From NCBI RefSeq assembly GCF_000517105.1, contig NZ_KI912148.1, positions 2,482,448-2,546,447 on the forward strand: a DNA stretch of 64,000 nucleotides. The letters are read 5' to 3'. Every line of letters begins with the position of its first letter. Position 1 is the stretch's first letter. Source of the stretch: Fischerella sp. PCC 9605. Its GTDB lineage: Bacteria > Cyanobacteriota > Cyanobacteriia > Cyanobacteriales > Nostocaceae. The translations under genes and the position numbers were made by a program. Positions 28,041 to 37,213 of the stretch are shown here, piece by piece. The notes below the pieces were generated by a model, which saw only the letters and a list, made by a program, of their open reading frames with translations, did not search any database and had not been told where the DNA came from.

Positions 28041-29798
28041 GTGCTGTATTTAGCAGAAGTACAAAAACAAAAAGGCAGTTTACTTGGTGGTGGTGGCAAA
28101 ACGGAATTGAAACTGCTGGCTTGTCAGCGGACAGACCAGAGTTGGAGTACCGTATCGGAAGAAGTAATAGCTGCTGAGGAAGCCAATAAATTAAATGATG
28201 GCGCGCTCGTATTGGTAGAACTAAATCCTCAGCGTCAAGTGCAGCGAATTCAAGAGGCGGGACGCCCCATAGTGAACATTTTGCAGAATTTTTCCCGTCA
28301 GTTAGAAAAGTTTAAGGTCAAGGAAGAAGAAATTGACCAATGGAAAGAGTCGCTGACGTTTCAAGCGCAGGAACTCAACCGCCGCGAAATGGAGATGGAA
28401 ACGCGCTTGGAACAATTGCAACAAATGGAGGATGAGTTTCAACGTTTGGATGCAGAAAAACAGGAAGTTGAAACGTCCCGTGCTGACATAGAAAAGTTGC
28501 AACAAGAAATTGAGCGCAACCGTCAGGAATTGGAAGGAGCTTGGGAGCATTTGCGCGGTGAGCAGCATCGTTTGGAAGAATGTCAAGCACAGTTGCAGCA
28601 GGGAACTGTAGTTGATGAAGAGCAAAGTCGAGTGCTCAAAGAGTTGCTTGATCGCCTTTCTAGTAGTGTTGCTCCCACAGAAACAGTGCGGGAAAACCTG
28701 CATCTGGCATTTGAAATGGTGGAGAAACAGCAAGCTGTTCTCAACCCTCATTGGCAACAACTAGAGCAGCAAAAAACGGCGGTTGATGAACAACAGGCGG
28801 AAGTGGAGCGCTTATCGCAAGTCTTCTTGGAGCTACAAAACGAATGGCAGCAAGCTCAAAATTCTTTGGAACAACAAACAGCCGATTTAAAAGCGAACAC
28901 AGCCACTCTCAACAGCAAGCAAGAGTATGCTCGGATTCTGAAAGAGCAGTTGCAATACCAGGACGATTTATATCAGCAGATCCAATCTTTAGCAGCAAAG
29001 TCTGGTGATGCTGCAAGTCCAGAAGTTGATATTGAAGCTTTAGAGAAAATGCCTCTAGAAGAACTGCAAAAGATCGTGCAGGACTTGCAGGAGAAGCTAA
29101 ATATAGATTCAAGCTTTGTTAAAGAACAAGAACAAGAACTCGAAGATAAGCAACAAACTATAGAAGAACTACAACAAAAGATAAATCAAGCATCGGCAGA
29201 TGAACAGAGTAAATTAGAAGCCGAACTGATTGATGAAAAAGACCACTACCAAATGCTGAACGAAACTTTGGTAGGACAACGTCGTCATTTGCTTGAACGT
29301 CAGTCACTTCTGAGGCAACATAAAACAGTACTGCTGCGGCGGCAAGGACAAACTCTTGCTAATGTCCAAGAAGATGAGAAATTAGATTTAAACCCGATAC
29401 TAGAACAAATTGAAAAGCAGCGACAACAACAGTCAGAAGCACTGCAAAATCTAGAACAAGAGATTGAGCAGCTACAGACTAGCATTAAACAAATACTCTT
29501 AACAATTGAGCAGCAAACTCAAGAGCAGGTAATGAAGCGCCAAGAACTGCAAACAATGGAGCAAAACCTGCTATCCTTGCGAACAGCAACGGCTGAATGC
29601 TTGGGTCAAGTGAATTTGTATCAAGAAGCATTGCAACCAATTCAGGATTCCCTAGATAGTTTGCGGCAGAAACTGCAAGGCATAGATGAATCTTTAGCTC
29701 AAGTTCAACAAACTGGCGATTACCAACTCCAAGCTATTACTCAGATGCGCCAGGTTCTTCTTAGTTTGATTTCTCAACCAGAATTGGCGGCAACATAA
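28041..29798 (+). CDS. hmpF: Coiled-coil motility protein HmpF
   Basis: The 585-aa protein starts with GTG at 28041, preceded by AAGGA at about 7-8 bases. The first ~80 residues (MLYLAEVQKQKGSLLGGGGKTELKLLACQR...) are a compact domain; from about 85 to 565 it is nearly continuous coiled coil rich in Gln, Glu and Leu. Position and architecture match HmpF of N. punctiforme, encoded divergently from hmpA-E. There it moves to the leading cell poles and is needed for type IV pilus activity and direction of travel. No catalytic motif is visible, so it is structural or regulatory. Confidence 0.9.
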   Translation: MLYLAEVQKQKGSLLGGGGKTELKLLACQRTDQSWSTVSEEVIAAEEANKLNDGALVLVELNPQRQVQRIQEAGRPIVNILQNFSRQLEKFKVKEEEIDQWKESLTFQAQELNRREMEMETRLEQLQQMEDEFQRLDAEKQEVETSRADIEKLQQEIERNRQELEGAWEHLRGEQHRLEECQAQLQQGTVVDEEQSRVLKELLDRLSSSVAPTETVRENLHLAFEMVEKQQAVLNPHWQQLEQQKTAVDEQQAEVERLSQVFLELQNEWQQAQNSLEQQTADLKANTATLNSKQEYARILKEQLQYQDDLYQQIQSLAAKSGDAASPEVDIEALEKMPLEELQKIVQDLQEKLNIDSSFVKEQEQELEDKQQTIEELQQKINQASADEQSKLEAELIDEKDHYQMLNETLVGQRRHLLERQSLLRQHKTVLLRRQGQTLANVQEDEKLDLNPILEQIEKQRQQQSEALQNLEQEIEQLQTSIKQILLTIEQQTQEQVMKRQELQTMEQNLLSLRTATAECLGQVNLYQEALQPIQDSLDSLRQKLQGIDESLAQVQQTGDYQLQAITQMRQVLLSLISQPELAAT

Positions 29799-29848
29799 AA
29801 ATTATGAATGATGAATGATGAATTATGAATTGTTTTTTCTATCATTGA

Positions 29849-30874
29849 TTATTTAATGCAGATCCAATCGCCTTCTACTTGCGCGATCGCCCCACCAGGA
29901 AATGGATCTGTTTGCGATCGATTTGGTGCTGTAATTAAGGCTGTGAGTTTTTCTATTTGCTCGAAACTCGGAGCTATAGGAAGTATTTGTTGTAATATCT
30001 GTCGCATAACACGACGTTGTAAAGCAATTGACGCTTTCTGCAATACACGACGATTTAGTTTAAAGGGAAATGAAGAGTAGGCAATTCCTACCTTATCTCC
30101 CCATTTCCCACTCTCCCACTCTCCCACTCCTCCCCTCATCGCCTCTTCCCGCAACTGTTGGGCAGCTTGTTCTAAATATTCCACTTCTGCTTGCAGTAGT
30201 TCTGCTGTTTGAGCTAAGGCTGATTCTACTTTAGGATTGAAATTTTCACACAGATATGGTATCAGTTCTTGGCGAATTCGGTTTCGGGTATACTTGAAAT
30301 CAAGATTTGTGGAATCTTCCCAAATTGATAGCTGGAAGTCTTGGCAAAATTGACCTGTTTCTGTACGAGTGATTTCTAAAAGTGGGCGCACTAACGCAAT
30401 GCCATCAACAAGTGAACGTCGCCAAGTTAAAGCTTGCAAACCATCTGCCCCAGTACCGCGAATTAAGTTGTAAAGCAGAGTTTCTGCTCGATCGCTGGCT
30501 GTGTGACCTGTAACGATGCAATTGTAATTATACTGCTGGGCGATCGCACCTAAAACTTTGTACCGCCAATCGCGTGCGGCAGCTTCACTATTTAAAGGCT
30601 CGTGAGCTATTTCTAAATAAAATGGAATATCCCAATTTTTCGCTAAGCCTTCAACATGTTGAGCATTAGCTTGAGAGTCTGAACGCCAGCGATGATCGCA
30701 GTGGGCAATGCCTAAATACCATCCCCATTTTGGTTGTAAATCTAAAAGTAATTTGATTAAACACAAAGAATCTTGTCCGCCGGACACTGCAACTAGTAGG
30801 CGTTGGTTGCGTTCAAATAGTTGACGCGATCGGATAGTGCGATGGATTTTTGCATGAAGAGGAGTCCATACCAT
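29849..30874 (-). CDS. tilS: tRNA(Ile)-lysidine synthetase TilS
   Basis: The 341-aa protein has the PP-loop SGGQDS (residues 31-36) and the TilS signatures IAHCDHRWR, VTGHTASDRAETLLYNLIRGTGADGL, ALVRPLLEITRTE and YTRNRIRQELIPYL. It makes lysidine at the wobble base of tRNA-Ile(CAU), an essential modification. Residues about 246-262 (GGVGEWESGKWGDKVG) are unlike the family and correspond to GTGGGAGA tandem repeat in frame. It is convergent with hmpF, about 50 bases apart. Confidence 0.93.
   Translation of the reverse strand: MVWTPLHAKIHRTIRSRQLFERNQRLLVAVSGGQDSLCLIKLLLDLQPKWGWYLGIAHCDHRWRSDSQANAQHVEGLAKNWDIPFYLEIAHEPLNSEAAARDWRYKVLGAIAQQYNYNCIVTGHTASDRAETLLYNLIRGTGADGLQALTWRRSLVDGIALVRPLLEITRTETGQFCQDFQLSIWEDSTNLDFKYTRNRIRQELIPYLCENFNPKVESALAQTAELLQAEVEYLEQAAQQLREEAMRGGVGEWESGKWGDKVGIAYSSFPFKLNRRVLQKASIALQRRVMRQILQQILPIAPSFEQIEKLTALITAPNRSQTDPFPGGAIAQVEGDWICIK
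30089..30139 (-). repeat. In-frame GTGGGAGA-type repeat within tilS
   Basis: On the plus strand, ATCTCCCCATTTCCCACTCTCCCACTCTCCCACTCC-type heptamers (shown here only as a pattern) lie inside tilS and are read as Gly/Glu/Trp-rich residues. The same array type is intergenic at 4549, 33345 and 54080. Confidence 0.8.
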
Positions 30875-31643
30875 TTTGAATTCGCAAGGCAGACAGACGG
30901 ACGTAGATAAACGCAGATAATTTTCTATTGTATTGGCATGTAGGATAAATAAAATTTCTTTCAGAGTGGATACCTATTCAGAACATAGGACTATGTTCAT
31001 GATCCCAACACTTGTTATGATGCCAACTTCTGTGAGTACGTTGACATTGAGATGCATTGTTTATCCAAGGAATTGATGTAGGGTGGTGCGAGTCGTAACT
31101 GAAGGTGAATAAGGTGAATAAGGTGAATAATGAAGAAAAGGTAGTAAAAGCGCAAATTGGTAGGATGATTAGAAATACAATGCCCAGCACAGTGTTGCTG
31201 GGAGTCCAAAAACTTCTGCTTTTTCCATATTGCAGAATATTTTTCGTAGGTTTGGAACTTCGTAACATAATATCAATCCCATAAATATTAATTTTTTCAT
31301 GGCGTGCCCCTGTAGTATTAAATACTTTTAAACATAATTTATGGTATATCTAATACTAGAGCCATGATAATATTACTGAATTTATTCCCAGCCTAAATTA
31401 GATATTTTATGCCACCAATATTGTGATAAATAACTAATTGAAACTAAGTTTGTTTGGCTAAAAAAGTTCAAAATATTAATTTTGCTTAGTATAAATTTCA
31501 CTCAGCCAAAAATCATCATTGAACCACTAAGACACAAAGACACCAAGATTAGTAACTTCGTGAAACCTCGGTGTCTTTGTGTTTTTATGGTTGAATACTT
31601 TTGGCTATATCATCACAGGGCTAGCATTTTTTACCCTATGATA
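30875..31643. other. Intergenic region with small repeats
   Basis: It holds three tandem AAGGTGAAT units (31102-31128) and an inverted repeat at 31532-31582. A 96-codon minus-strand frame at 30978-31268 has one hydrophobic stretch but runs through the tandem repeat and has poor composition, so I do not call it a gene. Confidence 0.55.
31532..31582. repeat. Inverted repeat with ACACAAAGACACC arms
   Basis: Perfect 13-base arms at 31532-31544 and 31570-31582 enclose 25 bases. The arms match those of the larger element at 27557-27710. Confidence 0.8.
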
Positions 31644-31952
31644 TTACTGCGATCGCTCTATTTGTTCTAGTTGCTGACGAAGCTCATCAAGTGGTGATTC
31701 TGGTTCGTCAGGATAAAATTCTAAAGTGATACGGATTTTTCCTTTTTGCCAGTCTTTAGCACCTGGTTTCAGGATTTCACATGATTGTCCTTCGCCCAAC
31801 CACTTCTGCTTGAGTTCATCGAGTCCTGACAAGACTTGTTTCATCCTTGCCGTAAATTCATCTACTTTGAATGTAGGGTGAGGCATTAAAATTTGACCAG
31901 AATTCATTGATACAACATCATCTTGACCCAGCGCTTCCCATCCATAATTCAT
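31644..31952 (-). CDS. KGK domain-containing protein
   Basis: This 102-aa protein has the KGK domain found mainly in cyanobacteria: KWLGEGQSCEILKPGAKDWQKGKIRITLEFYPDEPESPLDELR. The function of the domain is unknown. The N-terminal half contains DVVSMNSGQILMPHPTFKVDEF, also typical. No signal peptide or membrane segment is present. It lies alone between tilS and ccsA. Confidence 0.85.
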   Translation of the reverse strand: MNYGWEALGQDDVVSMNSGQILMPHPTFKVDEFTARMKQVLSGLDELKQKWLGEGQSCEILKPGAKDWQKGKIRITLEFYPDEPESPLDELRQQLEQIERSQ

Positions 31953-32063
31953 AAATCAATCTCCTGTAACTAAATTTATAGTTCCCAAGAAATTGTGGCT
32001 AATCTCCAATCTATATATTTTCCCCCTCTCTGCTTGCGGAGAGGGGGTTAGAGGGTGAGGTTA

Positions 32064-33125
32064 CTAAAAGAACCAACCGTAGGAGTGTAAACCCTTACCC
32101 AAAAGATTGACTCCTAAATAGCAAACCCAAACAACAACAAAACCACTGGCAGCTAAAATGGCCGGACGACGCCCTTGCCAACCGCGAGTAATACGGGCGT
32201 GGAGATATGCCGCAAATACTAACCAAGTAACCAGTGCCCAGGTTTCTTTAGGGTCCCAACTCCAGTAAGAACCCCAGGCTTCGTTAGCCCAAACTGCACC
32301 AGCAATAATACCAATCGTGAGGAGAGGAAATCCTAATCCGATGATGCGATAGCTGATGTTGTCTAGAGTTTCGGCAAGGCTAAGGCGCTGGGGTGAGAGG
32401 GGTTCGGAATTTTGGATATTGGATTCTGGATTTTCGATTACGGGTGCTAGTACCGTATCCAAAACAGCGGTTTTACCGTTGCTAGTGGTTTCATAACGGG
32501 CAGCACCATTATTTTCTGCTGCTAGTGCTGGTGATTGAGAAACTAATTCACCTGCTTTCTGCAAGCGATAACCGTTGCTGCGATAGCCACCAGTTCCTAC
32601 AGAACTACCTTGGAGTTGGATATCTTGCCCGCGAGTAACGACGAGGAAAGCGATCGCCAGTAGTGAACCTACCAGCAAAGCGGAATAACTCAACATCATC
32701 ACGCTGACATGCATCATCAGCCAATTCGACTTCAATGCAGGTACTAAAGGTTCTGCCACTTGCATTTGGGATGGTAGTGTAAGAGTGGCAAAAGCAGTGA
32801 TGATCATCGCTACGGGGGCAGTAAAAACTCCCACCAAGCGGCTACGGCTGTTGTTTTCGGCAATGAGATGGATGGTGGTGATCCCCCAAGCTAAGAAAAA
32901 CAAGGACTCATATAAATTACTGAGAGGGAAATAGCCAGCCTCTAGCCATCGGGCCCCTAACATGGTGGCGATGCATAAATTCGCGATCGCCATTCCTGCG
33001 GTTCCCAAAGCTGGCAGGTAGGACAGATTGGGAAAAGCTGCCCCACTCCAATAAACCAGCATCGTGGCGAAGAGAACAGCAAAGGAGGCATTGTCTAGCC
33101 AGTTCTGGAGTTGCACCAGATTCAT
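32064..33125 (-). CDS. ccsA: Cytochrome c biogenesis protein CcsA (System II)
   Basis: The 353-aa membrane protein has the heme-handling WWD motif ([21 protein letters not shown]), conserved histidines flanking it ([15 protein letters not shown] and LHSYGWFF) and about eight membrane segments. CcsA with Ccs1/CcsB delivers heme to apocytochromes c, including cytochrome f and c6, on the lumenal side. A hydrophilic loop of ~85 residues in the middle varies in the family; here it includes [13 protein letters not shown], encoded by an intergenic-type tandem repeat. Some databases name this family CcsB. Confidence 0.92.
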   Translation of the reverse strand: MNLVQLQNWLDNASFAVLFATMLVYWSGAAFPNLSYLPALGTAGMAIANLCIATMLGARWLEAGYFPLSNLYESLFFLAWGITTIHLIAENNSRSRLVGVFTAPVAMIITAFATLTLPSQMQVAEPLVPALKSNWLMMHVSVMMLSYSALLVGSLLAIAFLVVTRGQDIQLQGSSVGTGGYRSNGYRLQKAGELVSQSPALAAENNGAARYETTSNGKTAVLDTVLAPVIENPESNIQNSEPLSPQRLSLAETLDNISYRIIGLGFPLLTIGIIAGAVWANEAWGSYWSWDPKETWALVTWLVFAAYLHARITRGWQGRRPAILAASGFVVVWVCYLGVNLLGKGLHSYGWFF

Positions 33126-33261
33126 ACAGTATTCTCCCCTATGGATTCCTAAAAGTGTGAATTCTAACAGTTCTGATCCTATCTGTTTCGGGGCGTTTAG
33201 TGATTAGTTGTTGGTTGTTGGTTAGTGGTTAGTGGTTAGTAGTTAGTAGTTAGTGGGCAAG

Positions 33262-33342
33262 GGGCATAGGGCAAAGGGCAAAGATAATCGTTAAATCCCA
33301 ATTCACTTCGGCCCGATTCCCAATGCCCGATTCCCAATTCCC
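33262..33342. repeat. 81-bp dispersed repeat, left inverted copy
   Basis: Its reverse complement matches 38601-38681 at 79 of 81 positions by eye. The core shared text includes GCCGAAGTGAATTGGGATTT and AACGATTATCTTTGCCCTTT. It is bordered by TTAGTGG and CTCCCCAT heptamer arrays. Confidence 0.9.
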
Positions 33343-33372
33343 CATCTCCCTATCTCCCCATCTCCCACTCTC

Positions 33373-35112
33373 CTACTCCTCTCCTCTGATTGAGGGACTA
33401 GGCAGAGGGGCTACTCCTTTGGTTTTTTTGAGTGCTAGAAATATGTTGTAACGATTACTACGACTATCGCTAACAGCAGTTGTTACACCAATTGAGCGTG
33501 TTGCTGATAATAATAATTGTTGATTTGGTAATAAGGTCGGAAGAGGAAAATTTTTTGCCGTACGTTCTACATCTAAGAAAAAGTGACCATTTGTAGGATC
33601 GGGTTCTGAAGGAACTGTTTCTCGAAATTGAGGAGTACTAGCTAATGTGTTACTGGGTTTAGGGATTATTTTATCGCTGACAGGAGCACCAAACGCCAGA
33701 AAAGCAACATCTTCATCTAACCAGCCGTGGGTGGCGGTTAAGATACCCGATGTTCCAATCCAATTGACAACTGGTTTACCTGCCACTGTCTTTTGCTGGA
33801 TCTGGAATTGGTATTGAGTTTTCATGACTTCATCGATCTGTTTTAAAGATGCCTCTGCACGATCGCGATCGCTTGTTCGTACCATGAATACTAAGGAAGC
33901 ACGAAAATCGTCTGATAAACCATTTTTGGGACTAGAGGGAATAACTGAGACAGAAAATTCATTACCCATCCAACTCAGCAAATCATCCTCTAAATCGAGA
34001 TTTATCAGAGATTTCACACCTGCCCGCAGTTGTTCTGGTGGAAAGGGCGAGAGTGGATTTCCTTGGGAGGTGGAAACGTAATCTTTCCACAACTGCTGTA
34101 AATTACCGCCAGACAGCATCATTAAAGTTTCAGCTGGCACGCGCTTTTGCATATTCCCAGCTTTATTGTCTACTGCCAGTACGCGCTGACCGTTGGGATT
34201 TAACCAAGAAATACCTTTAATGCGTATTCCTTGTGACTCCAGGGTAATTGATCCAGCTAAACCTTGATTATTCTGCAACTGTGCCAGCACTTGAGCAGGC
34301 AAATGACGATTACCGGATGCAGCAGCAATTTTGGCAGAGTAAGGCACATTTACATAAAACTGGGCAAAAGGTTGATAAGTAGCAATTTTAGGAAAATTAT
34401 CGGTAAAACCTGCTGTTTTGGATAATGTTGTCTTATTCTTATAGGCAGTAATAGCTCGTTCTGTGGTTTTCGGACTATCGGTGACGATCAGGAAGCGCCC
34501 ATCTAGGACTGCTGTTGACAAGCTTTCTGTTGATGTCGAGTCGGTTTCTTTAATAGCGATTCCTTTATAGGTGCGGTCAATCCATTTACCCTGTTTCAGG
34601 GCTTTAGGTTGTGCCAAGATGCTTTTAGCTCGTTCGGGGTTTTTTATCGGCAGTACTACTACCAAAGACTGCTGATTCATAACACTACTGCCATCAGTAG
34701 CTACAGGGTTGGGTGCAGGTTTGGTTGCCTCTGGGGCAAGAATGGCGATCGTGACTTGCTCGCCAACCCAAGGACTGATATGTTTTTGAAAGTCGTAACC
34801 ATTGTTGGTGAGAAAGCGATCGCGCAACTGCACTAGATTCTTATCAAGTTCGACTTGGGTTTCTTTTGTCCCAAGTTCCCGGAATTTCTGCCATTGTCCG
34901 GGGTCGGTACTTAGAGAAACCGTGAACAGGGCATCTTGGGGAATTATATTTGCACCTACTGGCAAATCTCTAGCAAAAGGTTGTCCTTGTGTTAACAGCC
35001 AGTATGCTGCTACACCACCACCAATCAATAAACCCGCTGACGAAAGTGTTAGTACCAGAGCTGGTTTATTTTTCTTATTCTTCATCAAAGCAGATACAAC
35101 GGGCAGCGCCAT
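33373..35112 (-). CDS. DUF3352 domain-containing membrane-anchored protein
   Basis: The 579-aa protein begins with a positively charged stretch and one membrane anchor (ALVLTLSSAGLLIGGGVAAYWLL, about residues 18-40), so most of it faces the periplasm or lumen. The remainder matches the DUF3352 family (ANIIPQDALFTVSLSTDPGQWQKFRELG, then a long alpha/beta region ending FFLDVERTAKNFPLPTL). Function is unknown. The C-terminal tail PLPSPSIRGEE and the stop codon are formed by a GGGAGA-type repeat array, so the natural end may have been altered. Confidence 0.85.
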   Translation of the reverse strand: MALPVVSALMKNKKNKPALVLTLSSAGLLIGGGVAAYWLLTQGQPFARDLPVGANIIPQDALFTVSLSTDPGQWQKFRELGTKETQVELDKNLVQLRDRFLTNNGYDFQKHISPWVGEQVTIAILAPEATKPAPNPVATDGSSVMNQQSLVVVLPIKNPERAKSILAQPKALKQGKWIDRTYKGIAIKETDSTSTESLSTAVLDGRFLIVTDSPKTTERAITAYKNKTTLSKTAGFTDNFPKIATYQPFAQFYVNVPYSAKIAAASGNRHLPAQVLAQLQNNQGLAGSITLESQGIRIKGISWLNPNGQRVLAVDNKAGNMQKRVPAETLMMLSGGNLQQLWKDYVSTSQGNPLSPFPPEQLRAGVKSLINLDLEDDLLSWMGNEFSVSVIPSSPKNGLSDDFRASLVFMVRTSDRDRAEASLKQIDEVMKTQYQFQIQQKTVAGKPVVNWIGTSGILTATHGWLDEDVAFLAFGAPVSDKIIPKPSNTLASTPQFRETVPSEPDPTNGHFFLDVERTAKNFPLPTLLPNQQLLLSATRSIGVTTAVSDSRSNRYNIFLALKKTKGVAPLPSPSIRGEE

Positions 35113-35900
35113 TGAAACAAATACCTCATCATCGCGAATTCGTTACTTGCTTTGTTGGCAAAGTAAACCAAAATATTTCTCCAGCATGGGGAGTGTAAAT
35201 TATATTTATTTTATTTATTTACTCTAGACAGTGATTATACTTCCGTAATAAACTACCACTTTTTTCTCAAATTGCCACCTTACTTATTAGTCATGATTTT
35301 GTAGCGATTTTCCATTTTTCGGTTTTGTTTTGAATTTTGGTGATAAATCCTTCATTTTAGAAACTCTGACAAGATAACATGTCCTGACAAAACTGTAATT
35401 TCTCAGCAGTTTCACCGTCATCCAGTGACAGAAAAAACATTCTGTACAAACATCTCTTTACGAAAATTCAAGGATTTATAAACATAGTCTGAGTTGAGTT
35501 AAACCAACTCAAAATATGGGATTACAATTCCAGATTCCAAGGATTTTACCTCTATAGCTACAATTCAGTGAAGTGATACGGAACTTGGGGTCTTAAGCGC
35601 GTTTTAAGATAAAGTGTAAAGTCTTTTGAAGAATTGGTATGAGATGAAATTCTGTTATCAGCAAACGCTAATTATTTTTTTATTCTGAAAACAGGATTTT
35701 AGAGTCGATTGATCAAGTAAATCCTATGAGGATTTGAGCAAAACTTTAAGCATCCCACACTATTTATGATGTTAGGGCTGGGTTTGGCGATCGCGTATCA
35801 TCCTCACCGTAAGGCTGCGACTACTGAGTTCTAAACTAAAAATAAACAAAAGGTATATGTGGTGGATGTTACAAACCTCCGCCTACTAATAGATCTGTTG
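35113..35900. other. Intergenic region, 788 bases, nothing recognised
   Basis: The first ~100 bases include ATTT-rich direct repeats upstream of the DUF3352 gene. The rest is unique AT-rich sequence with one HIP1 site at about 35788. I found no ORF with plausible composition, tRNA or strong terminator. Confidence 0.55.
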
Positions 35901-36545
35901 CTAAGCGTCTACTGCCTCTTGATTTTTGGCTTCTTGCACTAACTGCATTGACCCCAAATATTTTGTTAAATAAGGTGAAAAAACTTCATAAATTAAAGTT
36001 AAAGGCTGTCCATGATGCCAAAACAAGTAATGCCGTCCCCAAAAAGGGCCAGTCTCTTCAAAGCCAGCTTCTAAAGCATCTGAGTAACCGTAGTAAATTC
36101 CCTGGACATCGCGATATAACTCTGTGCGGAGACGAGCTAAACTAGCCCAAATCGGCAATGAACGATTTTGTAAATACTCATCTACATGAGAGGCTTCCCA
36201 CCATGAAGTGGCATAGGCCAACCGCTGGCCAGAGGCGGTACGCAGCCACACCTGTCGCCGCAGCCTCGGCCCTGGTACGGCTTTGATCAAATCGGGTGCG
36301 CCATCTAAGTCCATGCCAATCAATGACATGTCAATGACATCCACTTCCGTTGGCTCACCGGTGAGCAACTGTAAATGTCTTGTTGGGGAGCCATCGCCTA
36401 AAAGTAGCAACTGCCAAGCTGGTGCTAGTTGAGTGTGGGGCAAACTTTGTTGAATAACTTCCTCCCCACCTTGCCATATCGGAGTGAGGCGATGCCACCC
36501 CGTGGGCAATGCTAAGTTGTTTGTCGGTGTAAAAGTAGCAGTCAA
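35901..36545 (-). CDS. Chorismate lyase family protein (PF01947/DUF98)
   Basis: The 214-aa protein resembles cyanobacterial chorismate pyruvate-lyases (Synechocystis sll1797 type), which make 4-hydroxybenzoate for plastoquinone head-group synthesis. Matching features are LGDGSPTRHLQLLTGEPTEVDVI, the Arg-rich PGPRLRRQVWLRTASGQRLAYATSWW and the late YRDVQGIYYG. Length is typical. No quinone genes are adjacent. The chorismate assignment rests on family membership. Confidence 0.82.
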   Translation of the reverse strand: MTATFTPTNNLALPTGWHRLTPIWQGGEEVIQQSLPHTQLAPAWQLLLLGDGSPTRHLQLLTGEPTEVDVIDMSLIGMDLDGAPDLIKAVPGPRLRRQVWLRTASGQRLAYATSWWEASHVDEYLQNRSLPIWASLARLRTELYRDVQGIYYGYSDALEAGFEETGPFWGRHYLFWHHGQPLTLIYEVFSPYLTKYLGSMQLVQEAKNQEAVDA

Positions 36546-36720
36546 TGTTCTTTACAAAAGTTCACCTATCTCTATGAAAGCATAAAAAACATAGCTGCCC
36601 AAGAGGAATAGGAGAGATCGGAACCCAGGGGCTAGCAGCTAGAGATTAGTGTAAAACAAATCTCTGATACTTATTTCAAATACTTATATATAGTGACCAG
36701 TTTCTAGCCACATAAAAAAT

Positions 36721-36800
36721 GCGGATGGCGAGACTCGAACTCGCAAGGCAAAGCCACACGCCCCTCAAACGTGCGCGTATACCAATTCCGCCACATCCGC
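36721..36800 (-). tRNA. tRNA-Leu (anticodon GAG)
   Basis: On the minus strand an 80-base cloverleaf can be folded: acceptor GCGGATG/CATCCGC, D arm GCGGAATTGGTATACGC, anticodon stem CACGT/GCGTG with loop TTGAGGG (anticodon GAG, reading CUC and CUU), a class II variable arm (TGGCTTTGCCT) and T arm GCGAG-TTCGAGT-CTCGC. CCA is not encoded. Confidence 0.95.
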
Positions 36801-37213
36801 AAGGTTGTCCTGAAGATTAAATATAGCACAACAAAATCACTATAGTGGAGTCATACTTAATTTTTCACTAATTTAAAGAGTTCATATGCACAAAATTTTT
36901 CAAATAGATATATCAGACTGACAAGAATGGGCATAGCGAGTCTAACAGACGTATACGGCTTGCCACGCCTGTCTACCATCAAACAGAAGCTCGCTAAACT
37001 GTAAAATCACAGTGCGCTCCTCTGGCTTGGAGTGGAAAGCAAAGACTAGCGGCAGTGATGTTGGTAGTAAGTGCGAAAAACCGTTAAGGCAGTGAAGCAA
37101 AGCCTTAGGCTATATCATCTCCTGTCATAATTTTGAAATCAGGCGAAAGCGTTGATTAAAATTTGCTGGGAGAGAATGTCAATCTAAAACTTAACTGATA
37201 TCGAAGCTAGAAG
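36801..37213. other. Intergenic region upstream of accC with possible RNA structure
   Basis: The part at 36930-37065 is richer in GC than its surroundings and can form two nested stem systems (AGCGAG with CTCGCT; ATCAC with GTGAT enclosing GCTCC/GGAGT). It may be a long structured 5' leader of accC or an independent RNA. The rest shows nothing recognisable. Confidence 0.4.

Noticed and set aside
28302-28760. 152-codon minus-strand frame opposite hmpF
   Set aside because: Leu/Phe-rich complement of a Gln/Glu coiled-coil gene, with no family features.
30978-31268. 96-codon minus-strand frame with a hydrophobic stretch
   Set aside because: It runs through a tandem AAGGTGAAT repeat, has unusual composition after the hydrophobic part and no ribosome-binding site.
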